NCBI RefSeq assembly: GCF_900110685.1
Contig: NZ_FOES01000002.1
Coordinates: 62,001-126,000, forward strand
DNA from: Piscibacillus halophilus
GTDB lineage: Bacteria; Bacillota; Bacilli; Bacillales; Alkalibacillaceae
Length of the DNA stretch: 64,000 nucleotides
Reading direction: 5' to 3'
Both the position numbers and the translations under genes were made by a program. Below the pieces are notes generated by a model. It saw only the letters and a list, made by a program, of their open reading frames with translations. It ran no database searches and was not told the DNA's origin. The first letter of the stretch is position 1; each line of letters starts with the position of its first letter. This document shows, piece after piece, positions 45,318 through 56,255 of the stretch.

Positions 45318-45363
45318 AAAACAGAAAACGATACTTGCCATAATTTTTGTACGACAAGTATCG
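45318..45363 (-). terminator. Terminator after spoVAF
   Basis: Stem CGATACTTG/CAAGTATCG around a 16-nt loop, with TTTTCTGTTTT on the minus strand. A second weaker dyad (ATCCCTT/AAGGGAT) lies between it and the spoVAF stop. Confidence 0.82.
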
Positions 45364-45429
45364 ACTCACTTTTAGAATTATCCCTTAAACTTTACCATAT
45401 GAAGGGATGAGTATCAATTAATTATTCAG

Positions 45430-46902
45430 TTATCGGCGTCTTTCATCCTGAGGATGGACAATGCTAGGGCGAACTTTATGAAGTGGAATCGGAACTCTGA
45501 AAAGAATATGATACAATGCTTTTGCGTTAAACGGGATTACTGGCCAAAAATAAGGTGTATTAAGAGAGATCGTTTTAGTTAGGTATAAAATGTAAAGTGT
45601 AAACCCAATGACCAAACCTTTAACACCCAGTATTGCAGTAATGATCACTAATATAAGGCGTGCCAATTTATTTGCAACACTTAATTCATAACTCGGAGTT
45701 GCATAAGCCCCCATAGCACTTATAGCAACGTATAATATAATCTCTGGAGAAAATAGACCCACCTCAATCGCAATTTCACCAATTAAGATGGCTGCGACTA
45801 AACCCATTGCTGTAGATACGGCAGTTGGTGTGTGAATAGCTGCAATCCGTAAAAATTCCACCCCAATATCAGCTAATATTAATTGAACTAATATCGGAAT
45901 ATTTCCTTCTTCATTAGGCCCAATATAAGACATCTCTGGGGGTAATAACTCAGGATGCAAAACAAATAATAGCCATAACGGTAATAAAAATATGGAAAAT
46001 AAGATGGCAAAAAAGCGTACCCATCGTACAAAAGATCCTACTATCGGTGATTGCCTAAATTCCTCTGCGTGTTGTACATGATGAAAGAATGTTGTTGGCG
46101 TTATGATGACACTTGGTGAAGTGTCGACCATAATCAAAACATGGCCTTCAAATAAATGGGCTGAAGCCACATCAGGCCTCTCAGTAAACCTAACGAGCGG
46201 AAAAGGGTTTCCTTTCTGATTAACTACAAATTCTTCAAGACTTTTCTCTGCCATTGATAAGCCATCTACATCAATTTTCTTTAAGTTTTCCCTAACTTCA
46301 CCAACTAACCCAGGGTCGACCACATCTTTTAAATACGCTATAGCTACGTCGGTTCTAGATCGCTCACCTACTCTTAACATTTCAAATCGAAGATTATCAT
46401 CTCGAACCCTTCTTCGAGTTAAACCTGTATTAACGATAATGTTTTCAGTATAACCATCTCTTGAACCTCTCACTACTTTTTCAGTATCAGGCTCAGTGGG
46501 TGTACGACCAGGATAATTACGAGTATCAACAGCAAAAGCTTCCTGATACCCATCTACAATTACTATAATTAATCCAGATAGAATTTCAGTAATCGCATCA
46601 TACGTTACGTCAACCTTTTCAACCTGATTATTGACTAATCGGTTTTCTATTAGTTCATGGACGTTTTTGGTTCTTGGTTCAAAATCGTTTAACTCTAAGA
46701 GTTCCTTCATAACAATATTGATATGGTCTTTATCATTTAAACCATTAACGAAATAAATATCAACTTCCGTATCTAAAATCCTTAAAGTTCGAACATCTGC
46801 GTCAAAGGAAACTCCAATACCAAGTAACTCTTTTATAAATTCTCGGTTATCTACTAACGACTTGCTTAATTTTCTCTCTTTATCAGGTTTCATTGGAATC
46901 AT
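45430..46902 (-). CDS. spoVAF: Stage V sporulation protein AF (GerA-family)
   Basis: Spore membrane protein of the GerA A-subunit family that associates with germinant receptors and boosts germination. A large N-terminal domain (1-290) has [14 protein letters not shown] and [21 protein letters not shown]; a membrane domain with about five TM segments follows. 490 aa. Its start overlaps the end of spoVAE by four bases. Confidence 0.93.
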   Translation of the reverse strand: MIPMKPDKERKLSKSLVDNREFIKELLGIGVSFDADVRTLRILDTEVDIYFVNGLNDKDHINIVMKELLELNDFEPRTKNVHELIENRLVNNQVEKVDVTYDAITEILSGLIIVIVDGYQEAFAVDTRNYPGRTPTEPDTEKVVRGSRDGYTENIIVNTGLTRRRVRDDNLRFEMLRVGERSRTDVAIAYLKDVVDPGLVGEVRENLKKIDVDGLSMAEKSLEEFVVNQKGNPFPLVRFTERPDVASAHLFEGHVLIMVDTSPSVIITPTTFFHHVQHAEEFRQSPIVGSFVRWVRFFAILFSIFLLPLWLLFVLHPELLPPEMSYIGPNEEGNIPILVQLILADIGVEFLRIAAIHTPTAVSTAMGLVAAILIGEIAIEVGLFSPEIILYVAISAMGAYATPSYELSVANKLARLILVIITAILGVKGLVIGFTLYILYLTKTISLNTPYFWPVIPFNAKALYHILFRVPIPLHKVRPSIVHPQDERRR

Positions 46903-47264
46903 CCTTTAGGTTTAAAGATTAAGGCGACGATAAATCCAAATAAAATAGCCGAAGCGATCCCAGCAGAGGTCAACTGAAAAATACCAACGGCTACACCAAT
47001 AAAACCGTGTTCCTCTGCTTGAGTCATTGCTCCATGTAATAACGAATGTCCAAAACTTGTGATCGGGACGGTGGCACCCGCCCCAGCAAATTCAATGAGT
47101 TTATCATATACATTGAAACCATCAAGGACTGCTCCCGCTACAACAAATGATGACATAACATGTGCGGGAGTTAGTTTAAATACATCTAATAATATTTGTC
47201 CAATTACACAAATCGCTCCACCTACGACAAATGCCCAGAAGAAATCCATAAACACTTTATACAT
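46899..47264 (-). CDS. spoVAE: Stage V sporulation protein AE (SpoVAEb type)
   Basis: Small polytopic membrane protein related to SpoVAC; part of the dipicolinic acid channel of the spore inner membrane. Conserved [29 protein letters not shown] is present. Start chosen at ATG 47262-47264 ([12 protein letters not shown]), 3 nt after AAAGGACGG; MDFFW five codons later gives 116 aa, the B. subtilis length. It overlaps spoVAD by 8 nt. Confidence 0.92.
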   Translation of the reverse strand: MYKVFMDFFWAFVVGGAICVIGQILLDVFKLTPAHVMSSFVVAGAVLDGFNVYDKLIEFAGAGATVPITSFGHSLLHGAMTQAEEHGFIGVAVGIFQLTSAGIASAILFGFIVALIFKPKG

Positions 47265-48264
47265 CCGTCCTTTGCAAGACAACTCCATGTGCAATACAAG
47301 GAATTGTTTCTTTTTGTTGAACTAAAGTTGGACTAAGTAAAGCACCCGTGGCAACTATCAAAACTTTTTTCAAGTTGTTTTCTTTTAATTGCTGCAGGAT
47401 ATACCCATAAGATACAACTGCAGAACAAGCACAGCCGCTACCACCTGCGAAAACCTGTTGATTTGTATGATAAACCATTAATCCACAATCACGATGAATC
47501 CCTTCCATGTCATAACCGGATTGCTCTGTCATTTTTTTGACAATTGGGGAACCGACACTTGATAAATCACCTGTTAAAATCAAGTCATAATCTTCTGGCT
47601 TTCGACCGAAATCTTTCATATGCTGAACAATTGTATCCGCAGCTGCAGGAGCCATCGCTGATCCTAAATCTAAAGGATCCGTCACACCATAATCGATAAC
47701 TTTTCCAATTGTAGCTCCTTCAACTTGAATATCTGATGGTTCATTATTAAGAAGCAAAGTACCAGCTCCCGTTACCGTCGCGGTTGCTGTATCCGGTTTT
47801 TGGCCTCCATATTCAGTCGGATAGCGGAATTGTCTTTCTGCTGTTGAATAATGACTGCTTGTACTTGCGATGACATTTTTACAGTTACCACTATCAATTA
47901 ATGAAGAACCTATAGCGACTGTCTCCATCGATGTTGAACAAGCTCCAAACACACATAAAAAAGGTGATGGAATATCCCTCGCTACATAATTTGATGAGAC
48001 GTTTTGATTTAACAAGTCTCCACTAATGAATAAATCAATGGCATCTTGCCGGATATTTGTTTTCCCTAAACAGATATCAATTGATTTCTGCAAAAGTGCT
48101 CGTTCTGCACTTTCCCAGTTCTTTTCATTACAATGTAATTCATCAAATGAATAGTCATAGAACTCTCCTAATGGACCTTGTTTCTCCCTAGGTCCTGTTA
48201 CCGTTCCAGCAGCTTGAACATAAACACCTTGATTAAATTGCCATGATTGTTTGCCTATTTTCAT
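47257..48264 (-). CDS. spoVAD: Stage V sporulation protein AD
   Basis: Thiolase-fold, DPA-binding protein on the outer face of the spore inner membrane. The [10 protein letters not shown] and GTGxC-type [10 protein letters not shown] segments are typical. Start [10 protein letters not shown] follows GAGGGTGA and gives 335 aa. Central gene of the spoVA operon. Confidence 0.95.
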   Translation of the reverse strand: MKIGKQSWQFNQGVYVQAAGTVTGPREKQGPLGEFYDYSFDELHCNEKNWESAERALLQKSIDICLGKTNIRQDAIDLFISGDLLNQNVSSNYVARDIPSPFLCVFGACSTSMETVAIGSSLIDSGNCKNVIASTSSHYSTAERQFRYPTEYGGQKPDTATATVTGAGTLLLNNEPSDIQVEGATIGKVIDYGVTDPLDLGSAMAPAAADTIVQHMKDFGRKPEDYDLILTGDLSSVGSPIVKKMTEQSGYDMEGIHRDCGLMVYHTNQQVFAGGSGCACSAVVSYGYILQQLKENNLKKVLIVATGALLSPTLVQQKETIPCIAHGVVLQRTDV

Positions 48265-48275
48265 ATTCGTCACCC

Positions 48276-48722
48276 TCACAAAAACTGTTCAATTAAGTAT
48301 CTAATCATACCGACGATATAAGCTGATACTGTCCCAAACACTATGACACTTCCTGCAAGCTTGAACATGTTTGAGGCCACACCCAATACAAGCCCCTCAC
48401 TCTTATGTTCAAGCGCTGCACTCGTAATAGAGTTTGCAAAACCTGTCACTGGAACAGCCGAGCCTGCTCCTGCAAACTGTCCAATTTTATCGTAAACGCC
48501 AAAGCCTGTTAACAATGCAGACAATAATATTAAAGTCGTGACCACAGGGTTACCCGCAGCTTTTTCACTAAAACCAAAAACTTCTGTATAAAACACTGTT
48601 AACCCTTGCCCGATTAAACAAATTAAACCGCCAACTACAAATGCTTTGATGCAGTTTTTAAGTAGCTTTGGTTTTGGTTGATAATTTTTGATATCATTTT
48701 TATAATTTTCTTTTGTGATCAT
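48276..48722 (-). CDS. spoVAC: Stage V sporulation protein AC
   Basis: Membrane channel component that acts as a mechanosensitive DPA channel in B. subtilis. About four TM segments and the signature LLTGFGVYDKIGQFAGAGSAVPVTGFANS (split across residues about 69-97). 148 aa; AAGGTGAG upstream. Confidence 0.95.
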   Translation of the reverse strand: MITKENYKNDIKNYQPKPKLLKNCIKAFVVGGLICLIGQGLTVFYTEVFGFSEKAAGNPVVTTLILLSALLTGFGVYDKIGQFAGAGSAVPVTGFANSITSAALEHKSEGLVLGVASNMFKLAGSVIVFGTVSAYIVGMIRYLIEQFL

Positions 48723-48735
48723 GCTAACTCACCTT

Positions 48736-49155
48736 TCACCTTACATAGATAACCCATTGAAATAACGAGCCTATAATTTTTCCAAAAACGATGGCTAACA
48801 CTAGCAATTCAATTTTTTGATCTAATCTCATTCTTTTAGCTAAAATCGGAAAGACATTTAGTACTTCTGTCAGTGCTGCAGCTAACATTCCGATAAAAAT
48901 ACCATGCAACAATCCCCAAATCATCTCGATAAAAATTGGAGCTTGCACAGATATGTGTGAAAAAGATATAAATATTCCAAATAAAGCTCCTAAGATGACT
49001 GCCCATTCGTATAGCTGAAGAAATTCTTTCGATTTGCTCAGTTGCACCAGTCTTGGAATAATTCCTAAAACTGTAATAAAAGCAACAAACCCTGAGCCTA
49101 CAGCCAGCCCTCCTGCTAACCCTACGAATACCTCAATGACATAACTAATCATCAT
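48736..49155 (-). CDS. spoVAB: Stage V sporulation protein AB
   Basis: Polytopic protein of 139 aa with about four TM segments and the conserved GLAGGLAVGSGFVAFITVLGIIPRL start. Needed with SpoVAA for spore development. Two adjacent ATG codons overlap the end of spoVAA by 11 or 8 nt without a clear ribosome site, so translation is probably coupled. Confidence 0.92.
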   Translation of the reverse strand: MMISYVIEVFVGLAGGLAVGSGFVAFITVLGIIPRLVQLSKSKEFLQLYEWAVILGALFGIFISFSHISVQAPIFIEMIWGLLHGIFIGMLAAALTEVLNVFPILAKRMRLDQKIELLVLAIVFGKIIGSLFQWVIYVR

Positions 49156-49765
49156 CGTTTTTATTCAACTCATTCTCATTAAATGAAACATAATGATGTA
49201 AGTCTTGATCATAATTAAACATCTCAACTTCTAAGGGGCTAGGCTCTTCATTAAAACGTTTTTTGAAAAAGTGATTAAAGAACAAAATCATGCCTAAACC
49301 TAATCCGATTGAATATGGAACTTGTAACCATAGAACGCTTCGACCTTCTTCATCAGCCGAGATCATTCTATGTAGGGTAGATTGAACTTCTTCCATACTC
49401 ACATCGAAATGAAAATTCATAATGGCCATCGCTGCACCTACAAATAATAGTGCCCAAATAAAAAACACATATATCGGATACACTTTAGGTTTTGGTTGAT
49501 AAATGACCAAGATTGCTTGAGATGCACCGACCGACTCAATCTCGTATTCTGGGTAAAGTATGTGAATTCGTTCTATGATATTAAATAAATCAAAAACTTT
49601 ATAGGTCTGGTCATCTTTTGTAACAGTGTGCAGATACAGAGTAGAGAGCTTTTGTTTTACTTCATCATTATTGGTGCTAATCCAAGCGATATCTTTTAAA
49701 TAAATCTGTTGCCCCAGTTTCACGACTTGCTTGGGTTTTAATCTAAGGTAAATGACTTGTGCCAT
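49145..49765 (-). CDS. spoVAA: Stage V sporulation protein AA
   Basis: First gene of the spoVA operon (206 aa). A soluble N-terminal domain (1-88) is followed by two TM segments (about 94-114 and 150-168) and a short acidic tail ending NKNDDD. Role in DPA uptake by the forespore is known for the operon as a whole. Confidence 0.9.
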   Translation of the reverse strand: MAQVIYLRLKPKQVVKLGQQIYLKDIAWISTNNDEVKQKLSTLYLHTVTKDDQTYKVFDLFNIIERIHILYPEYEIESVGASQAILVIYQPKPKVYPIYVFFIWALLFVGAAMAIMNFHFDVSMEEVQSTLHRMISADEEGRSVLWLQVPYSIGLGLGMILFFNHFFKKRFNEEPSPLEVEMFNYDQDLHHYVSFNENELNKNDDD

Positions 49766-49820
49766 GTTGAATCAGCTCCATGATGTATTAATTCATAAAT
49801 GGTGCCGCCATCTATATAGT

Positions 49821-49849
49821 TATTATGTACATTACATGCTTTAACATGT
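49821..49849 (-). promoter_or_regulatory. Candidate SigG promoter of the spoVA operon
   Basis: On the minus strand CATAATA (49821-49827) fits the SigG -10 pattern; ACATG (49845-49849) lies 17 nt upstream and matches GHATR at 4 of 5. The spoVAA start is 56 nt downstream. SigG control of spoVA is known in B. subtilis; this site is a guess from sequence. Confidence 0.4.
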
Positions 49850-49853
49850 ATTA

Positions 49854-49892
49854 GAAAAAATAGAAAAGCTCTTACCGGAGTGGTAAGAGCTT
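49854..49892 (-). terminator. Terminator after sigF
   Basis: Exact 11-bp stem AAGCTCTTACC/GGTAAGAGCTT with a 4-nt loop and a TTTTCTATTTTTT tail on the minus strand, next to the sigF stop. Confidence 0.95.
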
Positions 49893-49893
49893 G

Positions 49894-50649
49894 TTATTGC
49901 TTATTTAATAAATGTCCCATATGTTCTAATATATTTTTCTCCAAGCGAGACACTTGGACCTGAGATATGTTTAACCGTTTCGCTACTTCAGACTGGGTCT
50001 GATCTTTAAAATATCTCAAGTAAATAATTAATCGTTCCCTTGAGTCTAGTTGTCGTATAGCTTCTTTTAATGCGATATGATCAAACCAGCTTGAATCTTT
50101 TTCAGCTATTTGATCCATTAACGTTATCGGATCTCCCTCATTCTCAAAAACGGTTTCATGGATCGAATGTGGACTCTGATTAGCTTCTAAAGCCATGATA
50201 ATATCCTCTTTAGGGATATCTAAAGCATCACTAAGCTCAACAATTGAAGGTGATCGTCCATGATCTTTTGAGAATTCTTCCATTTTAGATCTGATTTTAT
50301 GATTGAGCTCTTTTAGAGACCGACTAACTTTTATTGAACCATCATCACGTATAAAACGTTGAATCTCACCAATTATCATTGGAACTGCATATGTTGAAAA
50401 CTTAACATCATACGATAGATCAAACTTATCAATGGATTTTATCAGGCCAATACAGCCGATTTGAAATAAATCATCAGCTTCATAGCCTCGATTTAAAAAG
50501 CGTTGGACAACCGACCACACAAGACGAGTATTTTTTTGAACTAGTTCATCTCGAGCTGCCTCATCTCCCGCCTGACTACGTTCAATCAATTCTCTAACTT
50601 GTTCTGGTGCTAACGTTTGTTCATCTTTGATTTTGCCGTTTCCGCTCAT
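49894..50649 (-). CDS. sigF: RNA polymerase sigma factor SigF
   Basis: First forespore-specific sigma factor. Regions 2 (GYEADDLFQIGCIGLIKSIDKFD), 3 and 4 (SEVAKRLNISQVQVSRLEKNIL) are intact. 251 aa. It lies 4 nt after spoIIAB in the classic spoIIAA-spoIIAB-sigF operon and is held by the SpoIIAB anti-sigma factor until septation. Confidence 0.97.
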   Translation of the reverse strand: MSGNGKIKDEQTLAPEQVRELIERSQAGDEAARDELVQKNTRLVWSVVQRFLNRGYEADDLFQIGCIGLIKSIDKFDLSYDVKFSTYAVPMIIGEIQRFIRDDGSIKVSRSLKELNHKIRSKMEEFSKDHGRSPSIVELSDALDIPKEDIIMALEANQSPHSIHETVFENEGDPITLMDQIAEKDSSWFDHIALKEAIRQLDSRERLIIYLRYFKDQTQSEVAKRLNISQVQVSRLEKNILEHMGHLLNKQ

Positions 50650-50653
50650 AGCA

Positions 50654-51097
50654 TCACCTATGAGAAGCGGCTTCGTTTTGATTGAACTTTTTTCTCATTG
50701 TGACCGTTGTACCATAACCCATTTGTGAATCTACCGTGATATCATCCATAAAGTTTTCCATAATCGTAAAACCCATCCCTGAACGTTCAAGTTCAGGTTT
50801 TGAAGTGTACATAGGTTGAGTTGCTTCATCTACATCTTCAATGCCTCGACCGTCGTCTATAATCTTTAATTCGACATCACTATTTCGAATGTTGCATTCT
50901 AAAGTTACGAGTCCTTCTTCATCTTCTTCATAACCATGGATAATGGCATTCGTCACTGCCTCTGAGACCACCGTTTTAATTTCAGTTAACTCATCCATTG
51001 TAGGATCTAATTGCGCTATAAATGAAGCGACAGCGACACGAGCAAAAGATTCATTTTCACTTTTAGCAGCGAATTCAACTTTCATATAATTATTCAT
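50654..51097 (-). CDS. spoIIAB: Anti-sigma F factor SpoIIAB
   Basis: Serine kinase and anti-sigma factor of the GHKL ATPase fold. It carries the conserved [11 protein letters not shown] and [15 protein letters not shown] segments almost identical to B. subtilis. 147 aa. The ATG overlaps the spoIIAA stop by four bases. Confidence 0.97.
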   Translation of the reverse strand: MNNYMKVEFAAKSENESFARVAVASFIAQLDPTMDELTEIKTVVSEAVTNAIIHGYEEDEEGLVTLECNIRNSDVELKIIDDGRGIEDVDEATQPMYTSKPELERSGMGFTIMENFMDDITVDSQMGYGTTVTMRKKFNQNEAASHR

Positions 51098-51447
51098 GAT
51101 GCCACCCCCAAGTTTTCTAGGGCAGCCTCTTCATTATCAGCTGTTCGAACTAACTTAAATAAACCAGAAAGTTCAAACAGACGTTTAATGGATTGATTAT
51201 ATGAACAAATAACCATCTCTCCATCTAACTGCTTTACCTCTTTATAACGTCCTAAGAACACTCCTAATCCAGACGAATCCATGAACGCTAATTTTTCTAA
51301 ATTAACAACTACATGTTTAATACTCGTATCACCTAATTGCTCTTTCCATTTTTCCTTTAACTGTTCTGCCTCATGGTGATCAAGTTCACCAATGAGTCTT
51401 ACTAGTAGTACGTCTTCTTTTTTTTCAAAATGTGAAATAAGACTCAA
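51094..51447 (-). CDS. spoIIAA: Anti-sigma F factor antagonist SpoIIAA
   Basis: STAS-domain protein that releases SigF when dephosphorylated. The phospho-acceptor is Ser58 in MDSSGLG. I start at the TTG at 51445-51447 ([10 protein letters not shown]), 8 nt after a perfect AAGGAGG and giving 117 aa as in B. subtilis; a TTG six codons upstream would place the ribosome site inside the coding region. A SigH-like site lies upstream. Confidence 0.95.
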   Translation of the reverse strand: MSLISHFEKKEDVLLVRLIGELDHHEAEQLKEKWKEQLGDTSIKHVVVNLEKLAFMDSSGLGVFLGRYKEVKQLDGEMVICSYNQSIKRLFELSGLFKLVRTADNEEAALENLGVAS

Positions 51448-51485
51448 CGCTTTTTCCTCCTTCAATGAAAAATTAAGCTATTGAG

Positions 51486-51515
51486 TCTTTCTTTCTGAAT
51501 GATTTATTTTCCTGC
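51486..51515 (-). promoter_or_regulatory. Candidate SigH promoter of the spoIIA operon
   Basis: On the minus strand GCAGGAAAA (51507-51515) matches the SigH -35 RNAGGAWWW at all positions; 12 nt later AAAGAAAGA (51486-51494) matches RNNGAATWW only in part. Start codon about 39 nt downstream. SigH/Spo0A control of spoIIA is known in B. subtilis. Confidence 0.45.
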
Positions 51516-51545
51516 TAGATGACAAAAGAAGTGTCAATTCGACTA

Positions 51546-52703
51546 TTATTTACCCGAATGAATGGATTTTAAAGCCCGTTTCCAAAGTGTCCATATGTTT
51601 GCATCTTTCACATCATGGTTAATAACTAATGGGTACTCTCCTACTTTTTGATTATCTTTTAACACTCTAATCTTACCTACTTCATCGCCTTTTTCGACTG
51701 GCCACTGATTTGTATTTTCTTTTACGATTTCTGTCTGATAATCATCTAATGACTCACCTTTTTTCAGTAAAAGTGAAACATTTGTTTTAGGAGATGCGAC
51801 AAGTTTTTTATCAGACTTTAACGGTTCCCATTCGTAAACAGAATCTCCTTTTTCATAAAGTTTTTTTACTTCATAGTTGCCAAAAGCATAATCTAACATA
51901 TTAGATATATCTTTATTACGATCTTTTGCCGTGTCAGCTCCCATTGCAACCGCAATAACACGCATATCATCTCGTTTAGCCGTGGCCGTTAGACAAAATT
52001 TTGCTTTTGACGTATATCCTGTTTTAAGACCGTCAACGCCTTGATAAAAGCGAACAAGTTTGTTTGTATTAACTAGCCAAAATTCATCTTCAGTTCCTTT
52101 TCGAAGATAATCCTCATAAATCTTTGTATAATCTGTAATTTCTTCATACTCCAATAAAGCCTTCGCCATGACTGCCATATCGTGCGCTGTTGAGTAATGA
52201 TTGTCGGATGGTAAGCCTGTAGCGTTCTCAAAATTTGTATCCTTTAAGCCTAACTCTTTCGCTTTTTGATTCATTTTCTCAACAAAAGCTTCTTCTGTAA
52301 CAGCAATACGTTCAGCTAAAGCTACAGAAGCGTCATTCGCCGAAGCTACAGCAATTCCTTTTAATAAATCTTCTACTGTCATTTCTTCGAAAGGCTCTAA
52401 ATATATCTGAGTTCCACCCATGGAAGCTGCATGTTCACTAATACGAACTTTTTCATCTAATTTAATTGTTCCATTATGAATCGCTTCCATAATTAATAAC
52501 ATGGTCATAATTTTAGTCATACTAGCCGGCGGTAGACGTTTGGATTCATTTTCTTTAAAAATAATTTCTCCAGTATCTGCTTCCATCAATAAAGCTGATT
52601 TTGATGATTCAATTAAATTAGCGACTTCAACTTCCTCCGCTAACAGACTATAACTTGGCAATATTAAAGAAAATATTAGTAATAAAGATATTATTTTTCG
52701 CAT
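51546..52703 (-). CDS. dacF: D-alanyl-D-alanine carboxypeptidase DacF
   Basis: Forespore penicillin-binding protein that limits cortex cross-linking. Signal peptide (1-22), SMTK (Ser61, Lys64), SAN (121-123) and KTG motifs, followed by the C-terminal PBP5 beta domain (about 290-370). 385 aa. It lies 98 nt before spoIIAA and can be read through into it. Confidence 0.94.
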   Translation of the reverse strand: MRKIISLLLIFSLILPSYSLLAEEVEVANLIESSKSALLMEADTGEIIFKENESKRLPPASMTKIMTMLLIMEAIHNGTIKLDEKVRISEHAASMGGTQIYLEPFEEMTVEDLLKGIAVASANDASVALAERIAVTEEAFVEKMNQKAKELGLKDTNFENATGLPSDNHYSTAHDMAVMAKALLEYEEITDYTKIYEDYLRKGTEDEFWLVNTNKLVRFYQGVDGLKTGYTSKAKFCLTATAKRDDMRVIAVAMGADTAKDRNKDISNMLDYAFGNYEVKKLYEKGDSVYEWEPLKSDKKLVASPKTNVSLLLKKGESLDDYQTEIVKENTNQWPVEKGDEVGKIRVLKDNQKVGEYPLVINHDVKDANIWTLWKRALKSIHSGK

Positions 52704-52805
52704 GATGCTCCCTCCATTTCATGTTTCATATTTTTTCCAAGGTCTTATTTTTTATTACAAAATTATTAATAAAATTTGACGGAAAAATTCTGTATTAATA
52801 CCACA

Positions 52806-52845
52806 TAAAAAAACCTAGCTGAGATTAAATAATCCCAGCTAGGTT
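52806..52845 (-). terminator. Terminator after pdp
   Basis: Near-perfect stem AACCTAGCTG-GATT/AATC-CAGCTAGGTT (15 bp, one mismatch) with a 4-nt loop and TTTTTTTATG on the minus strand. Confidence 0.95.
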
Positions 52846-52856
52846 AGAGAGTTTTA

Positions 52857-54161
52857 TTATTCACTAATCATCTGATAGACCAATTCGGGTGCTTGAACGG
52901 ATGATGAGCTTATCGATATATTGTTATAAAGTTTTTCTTTGATTTCATCCAAATTTGTTGTATTGGAGTGGATCGTTAGTAACGATTCACCTTTCTCAAC
53001 ACGATCGCCAACTTTTTTATTTAAAACAATCCCAACAGATAAATCAATTTCGGATTCTTTTGTTTGGCGTCCGGCACCAAGCATCATAGCAGCATGACCG
53101 ATCTCATCTGCAACGATTCCTTTAATGTAGCCTGAATCTTTAGCTTCCAACTCTATAATGTGAGATGCTTTTGGTAATTGATCAGGTTGATCAACAACTG
53201 ATGCATCTCCACCTTGAGCAGTTAAAAATTCTTTAAACTTTTCAATTGCTTTACCGTTTTGAATATTTTCCTCTAACATTTTTCTAGCTTCAGTTAATGT
53301 TTCAGCTTTGCCACCTAGTACAACCATTTGACTTCCTAAAGTTAACGTTAATTCTGTTAAGTCTTCAGGTCCTCTTCCATTTAATGTATCGATTGCTTCT
53401 TTAACCTCTAAGGCATTCCCGATCGCTCTTCCAAGTGGCTGACTCATGTCACTGATTACAGCCATCGTCTGTCGGCCAACGTTATTTCCAATCGACACCA
53501 TTGCTTTTGCAAGCTCTTCAGCTTCTTCTTTCGATTTCATAAACGCACCTGCGCCTGTTTTAACATCTAATACAATAGCATCTGCACCAGACGCGATTTT
53601 CTTACTCATAATGGAACTTGCTATCAATGGTATAGAATTAACCGTTGCTGTTACGTCACGCAACCCATAAAGCTTCTTATCTGCAGGCGTTAAATTTCCT
53701 GATTGACCAATGACAGCGATTTTGTTTTGGTTCACTAATTTAACAAATTCATCACTGCTGATTTCTACGTGAAATCCTGATACAGATTCAAGTTTATCGA
53801 TTGTTCCACCTGTATGACCTAACCCGCGACCACTCATTTTAGCAACAGGTACATCAACTGAAGCAACTAATGGAGCTAAACATAATGTTGTCGTATCTCC
53901 AACTCCACCTGTAGAGTGCTTATCGACTTTAATTCCTTCTATGTCTGATAAATCAATGGTATCCCCAGAATGAACCATTGCCATTGTCAGAGCTGCTCGC
54001 TCATCTTCATTCATATCTTGAAAATAAATTGCCATTGCCAATGCACTTGCTTGATAGTCTGGAATCGAACCATTTGTGTACTGCTCAATAAAAAATTGAA
54101 TTTCTTCATTAGTAAGGTTTTCTCCATCGCGCTTCTTTGCGATAATATCGTACATTCTCAT
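52857..54161 (-). CDS. pdp: Pyrimidine-nucleoside phosphorylase
   Basis: Phosphorolysis of uridine, deoxyuridine and thymidine. The glycosyltransferase signature [15 protein letters not shown] and [11 protein letters not shown] are intact. Start [16 protein letters not shown] follows AGGAG and gives 434 aa. In B. subtilis pdp lies with deoC-nupC; here it extends the deoB-punA operon (19 nt from punA). Confidence 0.95.
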   Translation of the reverse strand: MRMYDIIAKKRDGENLTNEEIQFFIEQYTNGSIPDYQASALAMAIYFQDMNEDERAALTMAMVHSGDTIDLSDIEGIKVDKHSTGGVGDTTTLCLAPLVASVDVPVAKMSGRGLGHTGGTIDKLESVSGFHVEISSDEFVKLVNQNKIAVIGQSGNLTPADKKLYGLRDVTATVNSIPLIASSIMSKKIASGADAIVLDVKTGAGAFMKSKEEAEELAKAMVSIGNNVGRQTMAVISDMSQPLGRAIGNALEVKEAIDTLNGRGPEDLTELTLTLGSQMVVLGGKAETLTEARKMLEENIQNGKAIEKFKEFLTAQGGDASVVDQPDQLPKASHIIELEAKDSGYIKGIVADEIGHAAMMLGAGRQTKESEIDLSVGIVLNKKVGDRVEKGESLLTIHSNTTNLDEIKEKLYNNISISSSSVQAPELVYQMISE

Positions 54162-54180
54162 TTTTAACACTCCTGCTACT

Positions 54181-54996
54181 CTACATGATTTTAATAACTT
54201 TTTTAACTAATTGAATAAAATCTTCTCTTACCCTTTCTGTTGTTTCAATGACCTCATCATGTGATAGTGGTTGGTCAAGAATTCCAGCAGCCATATTAGA
54301 GATACAAGATATTCCTAACACTTTCATACCAGCATGATTCGCAACGATCACTTCTGGAACAGTTGACATACCAACAGCGTCTCCACCTAGTGTACGTAAC
54401 ATTTTGACTTCACTACTTGTTTCATAAACAGGACCTGTATTTCCGACATAAACCCCTTCTTGCAATTGAAGATCTAATTCATCTGCACAACTTTTCGCTA
54501 CGCCGATGAGATCTTTGTCATAAGCTTGTGACATATCAGGAAATCTTGGGCCAAGTTCTTCAACGTTAGGTCCAATGAGCGGATTATCTCCCATCATATT
54601 AATATGATCCGTAATTAACATTAAATTACCAGCATCAAATGATTCATTTATTCCACCAGCCGCATTTGTGACAAGCAAACGCTCTACACCTAATGCTTTC
54701 ATAACACGCACTGGGAAAGTCACTTGCTGCATGGTATACCCTTCATAATAGTGAAAACGACCTTGCATGGCGATGACATTTTTACCTTGCAGTTCACCAA
54801 TCACGAGTTGTCCTTTATGGCCCGCCACTGTTGATGTTGGGAAATGAGGAATGTCCTTGTAAGAAATAACCGTTGGATTTTCTATTTCATCTGCTAAAAC
54901 GCCTAATCCAGATCCTAAAATTAATCCGATCTTAGGTAATTGACCAGATAATTGTTGTTCGATATATGCTTTTGACTCATTAATTTGTTCAATCAT
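54181..54996 (-). CDS. punA: Purine-nucleoside phosphorylase
   Basis: Trimeric class I PNP that cleaves guanosine and inosine. Signatures GSGLGVLAD and the conserved [23 protein letters not shown] and CISNMAAG are present. 271 aa. It follows deoB by 14 nt. Confidence 0.95.
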   Translation of the reverse strand: MIEQINESKAYIEQQLSGQLPKIGLILGSGLGVLADEIENPTVISYKDIPHFPTSTVAGHKGQLVIGELQGKNVIAMQGRFHYYEGYTMQQVTFPVRVMKALGVERLLVTNAAGGINESFDAGNLMLITDHINMMGDNPLIGPNVEELGPRFPDMSQAYDKDLIGVAKSCADELDLQLQEGVYVGNTGPVYETSSEVKMLRTLGGDAVGMSTVPEVIVANHAGMKVLGISCISNMAAGILDQPLSHDEVIETTERVREDFIQLVKKVIKIM

Positions 54997-55010
54997 ATTG
55001 ACGTACCCCT

Positions 55011-56192
55011 TTATTTAATATCGTTCAAAAAACTTTCCCCGTATTTTGGAGATTTTACATTAAAGTTTTCTGCAATCGTCGCTCCAACATCAGCAAATGT
55101 TTGACGGAGTGTTAGTTCTTTTCCTTCTTTAATTCCTTTATGATAAGCCAATAACGGTACATATTCACGAGTGTGATCGGTTCCATGATGAATAGGGTCA
55201 TTACCATGATCAGCTGTAATAATTAATAAATCATCTTCGTTCATTTTGTCTAATACTTCTGGTAAACGACGGTCAAACTCTTCTAAAGCTTCACCATAAC
55301 CTTGTGGGTCGCGACGGTGTCCGAATTTAGCGTCAAAGTCAACTAAATTTAAGAAACTAAGACCCGTGAACGATTGGTTTAAACTTTCTAATAATTTATC
55401 CATACCATCGCTATTATCATTAGTTCGAATAGCCTCGGTTACACCTTCACCATCATAAATATCACTGATTTTACCTAAAGCAATCACATCATAATCTGCA
55501 TCTTGCATTTCGTTCATTACCGTTCTGCCGAATGGCTTTAATGCGTAGTCATGGCGATTTGATGTACGTTGGAAGTTGCCAGGTTCTCCAACAAATGGAC
55601 GTGCGATAATACGACCAATCATATAAGGATCATCTTTTGTCATTTCACGCACAGTCTCACATATGTTATATAACTCTTCTAAAGGCACAACATCTTCGTG
55701 AGCCGCAATTTGTAATACAGGGTCTGCAGAAGTATAGACAATTAAAGCCCCTGTATCGATATGTTCTTTTCCTAATTCTTCAATAATCTTAGTTCCAGAA
55801 GCCGGTTTATTACCTATTACTTTACGTCCGGTTTTGGCTTCAATTTTCTGTACTAAATCTTCTGGGAAACCTTCAGGAAATGTACGGAATGGCTGATCCA
55901 TTCTTAAGCCCATAATCTCCCAGTGACCCGTCATGGTATCTTTTCCTACTGACGCTTCCTGCATCTTTGTATAATGTGCCATAGGGTGTTCCGCTGGCTC
56001 GATTCCTTTAACTTCTCTTATATTACTTAGGCCAAGCTTACCCATATTTGGCATTGTAAGTCCGTTCATATGTTCAGCAATATGTCCAAGTGTATCAGCA
56101 CCTTCATCGTTAAATTCTTTAGCATCAGGCGCTTCTCCAATTCCTACTGAATCCATGACAATTAAAAATACACGTTTAAAAGGTTGTTCCAT
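55011..56192 (-). CDS. deoB: Phosphopentomutase
   Basis: Interconverts ribose-1-phosphate and ribose-5-phosphate, linking nucleoside breakdown to central metabolism. Alkaline-phosphatase-like metal sites: [11 protein letters not shown] near residue 13, phospho-Thr in KDTMTGHWE, and ADHGNDP. 393 aa. First gene of deoB-punA-pdp. Confidence 0.96.
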   Translation of the reverse strand: MEQPFKRVFLIVMDSVGIGEAPDAKEFNDEGADTLGHIAEHMNGLTMPNMGKLGLSNIREVKGIEPAEHPMAHYTKMQEASVGKDTMTGHWEIMGLRMDQPFRTFPEGFPEDLVQKIEAKTGRKVIGNKPASGTKIIEELGKEHIDTGALIVYTSADPVLQIAAHEDVVPLEELYNICETVREMTKDDPYMIGRIIARPFVGEPGNFQRTSNRHDYALKPFGRTVMNEMQDADYDVIALGKISDIYDGEGVTEAIRTNDNSDGMDKLLESLNQSFTGLSFLNLVDFDAKFGHRRDPQGYGEALEEFDRRLPEVLDKMNEDDLLIITADHGNDPIHHGTDHTREYVPLLAYHKGIKEGKELTLRQTFADVGATIAENFNVKSPKYGESFLNDIK

Positions 56193-56255
56193 ATTGATCT
56201 TACCTCCAGTTAAATATCTTTAACATTTTACCCACAACTTAAAAACTATAACATA

